The notes under the pieces: model-generated | Databases searched by the model: none | What the model was told of the DNA's origin: nothing | The model's input: the letters and a program-made list of their open reading frames with translations, nothing else | Assembly: GCA_017511405.1 (NCBI GenBank) | Contig: JAFWKB010000017.1 | Span: 1 to 27,370, forward strand | DNA length: 27,370 nt | Direction: 5' to 3' | From: Candidatus Saccharimonadota bacterium | Lineage (GTDB): Bacteria; Patescibacteriota; Saccharimonadia; Saccharimonadales; Saccharimonadaceae | Program-made: the position numbers and the translations under genes | In this document: piece by piece, positions 1 through 5,637 of the stretch | Numbering within the stretch: position 1 is the first letter of the stretch | How the letters are laid out: each line of letters opens with the position of its first letter

Positions 1-139
1 AGGTTTTGACGTTGGTTGATTCGATGTTTACTTCGGCGCTAGCTAATTTGACATTTCCTAAGAATATTATTGTTAATATTACAGCTGCGAGTAAGGGCTT
101 TAGTAGGTGCAAGTGTGTTTTTTGTTGTAATTTTGACAT
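1..139 (-). CDS. N-terminal fragment of an exported protein (signal peptide only)
   Basis: An ATG at 139 (minus strand) is preceded by GGAGG at 149-145 with 5-base spacing, an excellent ribosome binding site. It opens a frame that runs without a stop to the left edge, about 46 residues. The translation starts MSKLQQKTHLH, then has a hydrophobic stretch (about residues 12-32, LLKPLLAAVILTIIFLG) and a likely cleavage after a small-residue motif ASA at about residue 35, followed by EVNIEST. This is a typical Sec signal peptide with a polar mature start. The mature protein lies outside the window, so its function cannot be given. It follows the CapA-like gene on the same strand, with about 120 bases between them. 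Confidence 0.75.
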   Translation of the reverse strand, partial: MSKLQQKTHLHLLKPLLAAVILTIIFLGNVKLASAEVNIESTNVKT

Positions 140-221
140 ATTTTCCTCCGTTTATTTAATGATAATTCGAGGATATATCGGACCTAGCCCGCGATGCAAG
201 CATAACCTTGATGGTTTTAAG

Positions 222-251
222 AAAATATGTTCTAATATGCGTTTTTGTCAA
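222..251 (-). promoter_or_regulatory. Candidate promoter of the exported-protein gene
   Basis: On the minus strand a perfect TTGACA lies at 251-246, ten bases past the capA-like stop codon. A weak -10 (TATTTT at 227-222, 18-base spacer) follows. The predicted transcript would have a leader of about 75 bases before the ATG at 139, long for this window. The good -35 is the main support; the -10 match is poor. Confidence 0.4.
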
Positions 252-260
252 ACACTAGGG

Positions 261-1679
261 TTATTTAACCCAGGAAGTAAGGCGAGAGAGGAAGGCCTTA
301 GCGTCCTTTTCGGACATTGGGGCGGTCTGAAGAGATTCGTCGTAGACGGTCGGGGTGATGACGGTCTGGAGAAGTTTGCCGTTATAGAAATAATGGGTCA
401 AAATGAGGGAGCGCTCGGTGCCGGGCCAGTAAGTCTGGTCGAAGAAAAGGTTGCCGAGACCATAATAAATTGGTCTGCCATTATAAAGTTCGAAAGTTTG
501 AGGCTGGTGAGCCTGGGTGCCGACGACCATGTCGGCGCCGAGGTCGATTAAGTGTTTAAAGAAAGCTTCCTGCTCTGGCCAGTCGGATTCACCGGCATTA
601 ATAGGCATATCGCAAGTTTCATATTCGACGAAGCCGTCTGGGTAACAGTAACATTCATAATATTGGATATCGACAATGACGAAGTTACCATTGTTTTTAG
701 CCTCTTCGATTTGCTTTTTGGCAGTTTTTTCGTCGTAGAGATTTGCGCCGGGGAGAGAGTCGGTAGCGCCACCTCCGCCAGCTTTGGTGGTCGAGAGGTT
801 GAAGCCGAGCCAGGTGATATTAGTGTCTTTTTTGCTGATTTCCAGCGGCTTTTCGGCATCCTCGGTATTTTCGCCGCCACCAAAAGTCTCGAGGTTGTTG
901 TCATGATAAAGTTTCAGAGTGTCGAGAGCGGCGTTTTTGCCAACATCGACGTTGTGGTTTCCGGTCAGCTCGACGATGTCGGCACCGATGGCCTTGATGG
1001 TTTCAAAAACGCGATTGTCGGCACAGAGGACGGTCGAGCTGGAATCAGTTTGGCAGTTATCGGTAAAAGAAACTTCGTTGGAGATATGAGTGAGGTCGGA
1101 ACTTGATAGTAAATCTTTGATATTTTCGGCGAAGTAGGCGCCGTCTCCGACCTGGTTTAGCTTAGTCTGGATACCACGCGCGAGGGCGGTGACACCGGTC
1201 TGATTAAGAGTTAAGACTTCATCTTTTGAGACTGGGAATTTGTCTAATTTTTCTTTGATTTTGTTTTCGGCGGTGGATTTTTCCTGGTCGTTTTTACTTT
1301 CTACTGTTAAAATATGAAATTTGGCGCCGGATTTGAAGGTGTCGAGATAGTCGGAGGTGACGCGGACGCTTGAATCTAATTCTGAAAAAGGAATATATTT
1401 TTCTTCACCTTGATAGTAAAAGTCAGTGACTGGGATTTCGATATCAGAAATGAGTTCGGTACCATTGATTTTTTCGACCGTAGTGGAGGAAAAAGTAATA
1501 TCGTCTTTGAAGCTTTCGTTTTCAAACAGGCTTTTTAGGAGAGATTTTTCAGTTTCGCTTAGGGTATCGTCGTAAGTAGCAACGCCGCGTGGGCGGTTGA
1601 TAAAATAAAGTGCGCCGAGCACGAGCCCGACTACAATAATGAAAATGGGGATGATTTTTAGACTACGTCTGCGTTCCAT
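261..1679 (-). CDS. CapA-family (PGA_cap, metallophosphatase-fold) membrane-anchored protein
   Basis: The 472-residue protein has a basic N-terminus, one membrane segment at about residues 9-28 and an extracytoplasmic domain. The C-terminal half matches the CapA/PgsA capsule-synthesis family: ADIVELTGNHNVD (GNH at 240-242), GADMVVGTQAHQPQ (387-391) and the GLGNLFFDQ motif (about 408-415). Family members act in poly-gamma-glutamate or polysaccharide capsule processing, but the biochemical role is poorly known. The usual HWG metal-site motif is replaced near 337-350 by a Cys/Tyr-rich segment (QYYECYCYPDG), and Cys 209, 219, 343, 345 and 356 could form disulfides. The start at 1679 was chosen because a longer upstream frame would run through the promoter and into the divergent GH97 gene. 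A TATAAT lies only 6 bases before this ATG. Confidence 0.8.
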   Translation of the reverse strand: MERRRSLKIIPIFIIVVGLVLGALYFINRPRGVATYDDTLSETEKSLLKSLFENESFKDDITFSSTTVEKINGTELISDIEIPVTDFYYQGEEKYIPFSELDSSVRVTSDYLDTFKSGAKFHILTVESKNDQEKSTAENKIKEKLDKFPVSKDEVLTLNQTGVTALARGIQTKLNQVGDGAYFAENIKDLLSSSDLTHISNEVSFTDNCQTDSSSTVLCADNRVFETIKAIGADIVELTGNHNVDVGKNAALDTLKLYHDNNLETFGGGENTEDAEKPLEISKKDTNITWLGFNLSTTKAGGGGATDSLPGANLYDEKTAKKQIEEAKNNGNFVIVDIQYYECYCYPDGFVEYETCDMPINAGESDWPEQEAFFKHLIDLGADMVVGTQAHQPQTFELYNGRPIYYGLGNLFFDQTYWPGTERSLILTHYFYNGKLLQTVITPTVYDESLQTAPMSEKDAKAFLSRLTSWVK

Positions 1680-1741
1680 ATGTTTATTATAGCACATCTG
1701 ATTTTCTAGAATTAGCATAAGCTTTGTAGTATAATAATAGT
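1680..1741. promoter_or_regulatory. Divergent promoter region capA-like / GH97
   Basis: Two perfect TATAAT boxes face outward: 1691-1686 on minus (with an upstream TGC, extended -10) and 1730-1735 on plus. Each ends exactly 6 bases before the ATG of its gene (1679 and 1742), so transcription should begin at or next to the start codon. No Shine-Dalgarno sequence is present on either side. Neither promoter has a convincing -35. The 8-base palindrome TTCTAGAA at 1704-1711 sits almost midway between the -10 boxes, where a shared operator would be expected; that role is inference. Confidence 0.65.
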
Positions 1742-3406
1742 ATGGGATTCTTTTCGTGGCTATTTCGAAAGCCGGTCCTGGAATACGAGAAGAGCTTTGC
1801 AAGCCCAAATGGGCGAGTGGTGCTCAGTGTCCAATTGAAGCTTGGGCAGCTTGTTTATTCTGTTTTTAAAGATGGAAAAGTAATCGTTAGAAATTCGCAT
1901 CTTGGGATGAAGATTCGCGGAGAAGACTCGCTTTTGAACGGACTGATGATGGTGCGGACGGCGGAGAAGAATTTTGATGACACTTATGAGCTACCTTGGG
2001 GGGAGCAAAGACTGATTCGAAATAATTATCATGAAATTGCACTGTATCTTTCTGAAACTGGTGGGAAGAAGCGTTTGTTTACGGCGAGGTTTCGTGTGTT
2101 TGACGATGGCGTGGCGTTTCGGTATGAAATTCCACCTCAGCCGGAATTCCAATCGTTGGTAATTACAGAGGAATTAACCGAGTTTAATGTTGATCCAAAT
2201 TCAATCACGTTTCATATTCCAGCCTATCAGCCGGATCGCTATGAATATAATTATGAGCGAAGTATTTTATCCAGTATTGACCATTCGGTGCACACTCCGC
2301 TAACGATGCATCTACCGACGGGCTATTATGTTTCGATTCACGAGGCGGCACTTTATAATTATGGTTCGATGACTTTGAAGCAGAATCATGACCGGGTGCT
2401 TTCGGCGGACATTACGCCGTTGTCGGACGGGGCGAAAGCTTACGTTGAATTGCCGTTTAATACGCCATGGCGAGTGATTATGATTGCGGATGCGGCGATA
2501 GATTTGATTACGAATCGGATCGTTCTAAACTTAAATGATCCGCCGAGGGAGGATTTTTCTTGGGTTAAACCACTGAAATTTATGGGTATATGGTGGGCGA
2601 TGTTTGTGGGTGAATGGACTTGGGCGGAAGGTGAGCGCCTTGGCGCAACGACTGAGCATACGATGGAATATATTGATGCTTGTAAAAGGCTTGGAGTTGA
2701 AGGACTTTTAGTTGAAGGTTGGAACAATGGTTGGAATGGTGACTGGCTATTGAACGGAGCGTTAAATGATTTTACCCATCCGGTTCCAGATTTTGATATG
2801 GAGGCGGTTTCGGAGTATGCGAAGGAAAATGGGGTTGAACTAGTCGGGCATCATGAGACGGTTGGGTTTGTTGATAATTATGAAAAACAACTCGAAGAGG
2901 CTTATCAATATTATGAAGATAATGGCGTGCATTATGTAAAGCCAGGGTATGCGGGCTCGTTTATGGTGATAAATAATCGCAAGGAATTTCATCATTCGCA
3001 GCTCGGAGTGGTGCATTATCAGCGCGTAGTGGAGATGGCGGCAAAGCATCATATTATGCTTGATATTCACGAGCCGATTAAGGGTACAGGGATTGAGCGG
3101 ACTTGGCCAAATTTCTTGACACGCGAGGGGGCGAGAGGTCAAGAATACGAAGGCGGAGCGTTGATTCCCTCTCACGCGACAATTTTGCCGTTTACGAGAT
3201 TACTTGCTGGTGGAATGGATTATACATCTGGCATTTTTGATGTTTGTAATTATACGAAGCGGATTTCTTCGACTTTAGCTAGGCAATTAGCTTACTATGT
3301 AACGATTTATTCGGGGATGCAGATGGCAGCAGACCGGCCGAGATTTTATGAAAATGAATTTCCGGACGCATTTAAATTTATTCAAGATGTGCCAACTCCA
3401 AAATAG
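1742..3406 (+). CDS. GH97 family glycoside hydrolase, SusB-like, lacking the C-terminal domain
   Basis: The 554-residue protein shows the GH97 plan: an N-terminal beta-sandwich (about 15-270) and a TIM barrel (about 275-545). Visible motifs are HEAAL (E201), VGHHETVG (E372), DIHEPIKGTG (E444) and RGQEYE (E468). From memory of SusB (E439, E508, E532), the spacing E372-E444-E468 matches the inverting alpha-glucosidase type. There is no signal peptide, so it is probably cytoplasmic, unlike periplasmic Bacteroidetes homologues. Family members are usually about 650-740 residues and end in a small beta-sandwich of about 100 residues. Here the frame stops right after FIQDVPTPK, where that domain should begin, in a 25-bp overlap with the convergent YcaO gene. 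Translation is probably leaderless. It may be a working enzyme or a decaying gene; I cannot tell. Confidence 0.85.
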   Translation: MGFFSWLFRKPVLEYEKSFASPNGRVVLSVQLKLGQLVYSVFKDGKVIVRNSHLGMKIRGEDSLLNGLMMVRTAEKNFDDTYELPWGEQRLIRNNYHEIALYLSETGGKKRLFTARFRVFDDGVAFRYEIPPQPEFQSLVITEELTEFNVDPNSITFHIPAYQPDRYEYNYERSILSSIDHSVHTPLTMHLPTGYYVSIHEAALYNYGSMTLKQNHDRVLSADITPLSDGAKAYVELPFNTPWRVIMIADAAIDLITNRIVLNLNDPPREDFSWVKPLKFMGIWWAMFVGEWTWAEGERLGATTEHTMEYIDACKRLGVEGLLVEGWNNGWNGDWLLNGALNDFTHPVPDFDMEAVSEYAKENGVELVGHHETVGFVDNYEKQLEEAYQYYEDNGVHYVKPGYAGSFMVINNRKEFHHSQLGVVHYQRVVEMAAKHHIMLDIHEPIKGTGIERTWPNFLTREGARGQEYEGGALIPSHATILPFTRLLAGGMDYTSGIFDVCNYTKRISSTLARQLAYYVTIYSGMQMAADRPRFYENEFPDAFKFIQDVPTPK

Positions 3407-4206
3407 GCTTCAAAATTAGCCTCGGCTTCTTCTATAGCCTTTTTGGCAGCCGCAGCATAAGAGTATAAGCCTTCGCACATGGTTGCACTTGCACCACATA
3501 CAAAATGAGGCCAAGAGCTGCCGGTAATCGTAGCCAGGAAAGTTGCTGTTCCGGAAACAGAGTTTAAATAAAAGACATTAAGCTCTCTTCTAAACGATTT
3601 CCATTTTTTCTGACGATTGATGAAAAAATCCGCATAATACGATTCGTAGTTTTCTTCATCTTCGTCAAAACGAATCTCAACAAGACCTTTTTTAGTGAAC
3701 CAGCTGCGCATAATTGCGTCACGCTCCACTAATTCCAGAAAAGCAGCCCTAACAGCAGCGTTGCGGTCGTAATGAGCAGCTACACCGGAACTGTTGGCAT
3801 AATAGAGTCTATCACGAGACTGAAAATCGTAATAAACTAAATCAACAGGAACATAGACGGGACTTTTAGTTTCCCAACTGAACCCCTGAACCCAACGATA
3901 CTTTTTGTCGCGTTTGAAGGGTTTAAGGTTGTGAGCCTTGCGCTGAAAATCCAGAAGGGGGACAAATTCGTCCGGGTCGACATAATCAGAGCCCTTCTTC
4001 TTGATACTATTTGCGCTATCATAGGCTGCAATTGCCGGGGGAGTGGATGAGACTCGTCTCTCGAATCCCTCCATCCTAGCCTTGAGCATAACCTCGGGAG
4101 CATTAAAACCAGTGGCGGTAGCTATCTGATGGCAGTTACCGTATTGATAGAAGCCCAAGATTAAGTCAGGGGAGTTAAAAGCGCGATACAACTGAGTATT
4201 GTTCAT
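3382..4206 (-). CDS. YcaO-domain protein, C-terminally truncated
   Basis: The ATG at 4206 is preceded by GGAGGTG at 4217-4211, which fixes the start and gives 274 residues. YcaO proteins are ATP-dependent enzymes that activate peptide amides, forming azolines or thioamides. Visible motifs are ARMEGFER (43-50, E46/E49/R50, the first nucleotide-binding helix), NSSGVAA (138-144), AFLELVERDA (155-164, E158/E161/D163) and AAAAKKAIEEAEANFEAYF (251-269, the third helix). About 100-150 residues that normally follow, including the C-terminal tail often ending in prolines in cyclodehydratases, are missing. The stop lies inside the 3' end of the convergent GH97 gene. No precursor peptide, E1/ThiF-like partner or dehydrogenase gene is adjacent. 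It has its own strong promoter. Family assignment is firm; activity is doubtful. Confidence 0.8.
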   Translation of the reverse strand: MNNTQLYRAFNSPDLILGFYQYGNCHQIATATGFNAPEVMLKARMEGFERRVSSTPPAIAAYDSANSIKKKGSDYVDPDEFVPLLDFQRKAHNLKPFKRDKKYRWVQGFSWETKSPVYVPVDLVYYDFQSRDRLYYANSSGVAAHYDRNAAVRAAFLELVERDAIMRSWFTKKGLVEIRFDEDEENYESYYADFFINRQKKWKSFRRELNVFYLNSVSGTATFLATITGSSWPHFVCGASATMCEGLYSYAAAAKKAIEEAEANFEAYFGVGTS

Positions 4207-4242
4207 ATGACACCTCCGCATTTTGGTATGGAAAAGAACCGC

Positions 4243-4265
4243 AGCTTCTAGTGAATTCTAGAGCT
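4243..4265 (-). promoter_or_regulatory. Imperfect inverted repeat in the YcaO leader
   Basis: The leader between the predicted start of transcription (about 4269) and the ATG contains two CTAG cores flanked by AGCT ends. On the minus strand this reads AGCTCTAG, a 6-base centre, then CTAGAAGCT. The arms pair with one bulged base. It could be an operator or a weak hairpin. Nothing in the sequence decides between them. Confidence 0.3.
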
Positions 4266-4275
4266 ACATATTTCC

Positions 4276-4304
4276 ATTATACCACACTTCTTACGTTTAG
4301 TCAA
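4276..4304 (-). promoter_or_regulatory. Strong promoter of the YcaO gene
   Basis: TTGACT at 4304-4299 and TATAAT at 4281-4276 are separated by exactly 17 bases, and a TGG precedes the -10, making it extended. Transcription should start near 4269, giving a leader of about 63 bases with a good ribosome binding site. This is one of the best promoter matches in the window, so the truncated YcaO gene still carries good expression signals. Confidence 0.75.
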
Positions 4305-4308
4305 TAGT

Positions 4309-4363
4309 AACAGGGGTGAAAAAAGTGACTTATGGAGAGGAGGTTTTTATAAAACAGGGGTGA
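4309..4363. repeat. Pair of 11-bp direct repeats
   Basis: AACAGGGGTGA occurs at 4309-4319 and again at 4353-4363, 44 bases apart. The left copy begins 5 bases from the YcaO -35 box and the right copy ends 4 bases short of the DUF2130 stop codon. The 33 bases between contain a purine-rich GGAGAGGAGG. No coding function or clear mobile-element end is visible. Confidence 0.45.
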
Positions 4364-4367
4364 GAGT

Positions 4368-5600
4368 TTAAGGATTCGAGGGGGTTTCTGAGGTGATTTC
4401 TGCGTTTTTGAGGTCGGAGAATTTCTGAGCCATAGTCGGGTTGTTTTTGACGAGTTTTTTAATTGAGAGGTCGTCCGCCTTATTATTGGCGATTCGGAGA
4501 TTGTTTTCGCTCGAAAGAAGGGCCTCTTTTGTCTTTTTGAGATGGTCGATGGTTTTATCGATTTCTTCGATGGCGGTTTTAAATTTACGAGAAGCAAGGT
4601 CGTAGTTGCGAGCAAAAGAAATTTTAAAGGCGTTCATATCTTCTTCAAAGTGGGAAATATCGAGATTTTGGTTTTTAACTTCCATAAGCTCGGTTTTATA
4701 TTGGAGAGAGTTGAGCGCGGCGTTCCGAAGAAGAGTGATGATGGGAATAAAGAATTGCGGACGAATCACATACATTTTCTCGTAACGATGAGAAACGTCG
4801 ACGATGCCGGAGTTATAAAGTTCCGAGTCGGCTTCGAGAAGACTGACGAGTACGGCGTATTCGCATTTTTTCTCGATTCGATCCTTATCAAGTTCTTTGA
4901 AAAAATCTTCGTTTTTATGTTTGGTCGCGGTCGTTTCGTTCTCGTTTTTCATCTCAAACATAATAGAGATGATTTCTACACCGTTTTCGTCACACTCGCG
5001 GAAGATAAAATCTCCTTTTGAGCCGGTGGTCTTAGAGACGGCGTTGTCTTTTTCGAAATAAGCGTTTTTGAAGGCGGTCGGACGAAGACGGTTAAACTCG
5101 TTCTCACAATGCTGTTCGAGAGTTTCGCCAATCATTTTAGTTGAAAGCTTCGATTTTAAATCCTTAAGACGTTCAATTTCTTCTTCTTTGAGTTTTAGCG
5201 CGGCTTCGTATTTTTCTCGAGTGAGAATTTCTCGAGTTTTAGTTTCCGAATCCTTGAGTTTTAGCTCGTTTTCGAGAGTGGAGACATTTTTTTCAAGGAG
5301 AGAGGTAGCGTTTGAGACAGCGAGAGCCTTTTCGGTTTCGGATTTTTCGGAAAGAGTGTTAAGTTTAAGCTTTAGTTCCCTGATTTCGGCTTCTTTTTCG
5401 GTTTTGAGCTTGAGATATTCATTGCGAGCGGTATTGAGGTCAGCCTCGGCCTTTAGTTTACTCGTTTCCTCTTGGGAATGGAGCCTTGATTCTAAGTCTT
5501 TATTGAACTCTTGGTCTCGAACTTGGCGTGCGATATCAGCATAGCTTGTTTCGTCAATTTTAAAAGTTTTTCCGCAGTTGGGACACTTAATCTCTGGCAT
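4368..5600 (-). CDS. DUF2130 domain protein with zinc-ribbon N-terminus and coiled coil
   Basis: The start at 5600 is set by AGGAGG at 5610-5605, 4 bases upstream of the ATG, and gives 410 residues. The N-terminus reads MPEIKCPNCGKTF (C6, C9: half of a zinc-ribbon-like motif). Residues about 25-185 are a long, highly charged coiled coil rich in Glu and Lys. A globular region follows (about 190-345) with features typical of DUF2130 (GETLEQHCENEF, KGDFIFRE, MFEMKNE, YAVLVSLLEADSELYNSGIVDV). A second helical stretch (about 350-390) ends the fold. The family is widespread but has no settled function; the D/E-x-K-like core (FEMKNE) has led to comparison with nuclease folds. The gene lies 37 bases downstream of the adhesin gene with its own -10. 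Confidence 0.85.
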   Translation of the reverse strand: MPEIKCPNCGKTFKIDETSYADIARQVRDQEFNKDLESRLHSQEETSKLKAEADLNTARNEYLKLKTEKEAEIRELKLKLNTLSEKSETEKALAVSNATSLLEKNVSTLENELKLKDSETKTREILTREKYEAALKLKEEEIERLKDLKSKLSTKMIGETLEQHCENEFNRLRPTAFKNAYFEKDNAVSKTTGSKGDFIFRECDENGVEIISIMFEMKNENETTATKHKNEDFFKELDKDRIEKKCEYAVLVSLLEADSELYNSGIVDVSHRYEKMYVIRPQFFIPIITLLRNAALNSLQYKTELMEVKNQNLDISHFEEDMNAFKISFARNYDLASRKFKTAIEEIDKTIDHLKKTKEALLSSENNLRIANNKADDLSIKKLVKNNPTMAQKFSDLKNAEITSETPSNP

Positions 5601-5619
5601 AATACCTCCTTTAGATATT

Positions 5620-5625
5620 ATTGTA
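5620..5625 (-). promoter_or_regulatory. Extended -10 element of the DUF2130 gene
   Basis: TGCTACAAT reads on the minus strand with the hexamer at 5625-5620, just upstream of AGGAGGTATT and the ATG at 5600. No good -35 is seen in the end of the adhesin gene. Transcription would start near 5613. Confidence 0.4.
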
Positions 5626-5637
5626 GCACAATTGAGA

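Noticed and set aside
6..551. Plus-strand open frame of 181 codons
   Set aside because: It runs antisense to the capA-like gene and the signal-peptide fragment, both well supported on the minus strand, and its translation resembles no family I know.
4325..4363. Twelve-residue GTG-started mini-frame (VTYGEEVFIKQG), considered as a YcaO precursor peptide
   Set aside because: It is on the opposite strand to YcaO, has no good ribosome binding site, lacks Cys/Ser/Thr richness and ends inside a repeat; chance is the simpler explanation.
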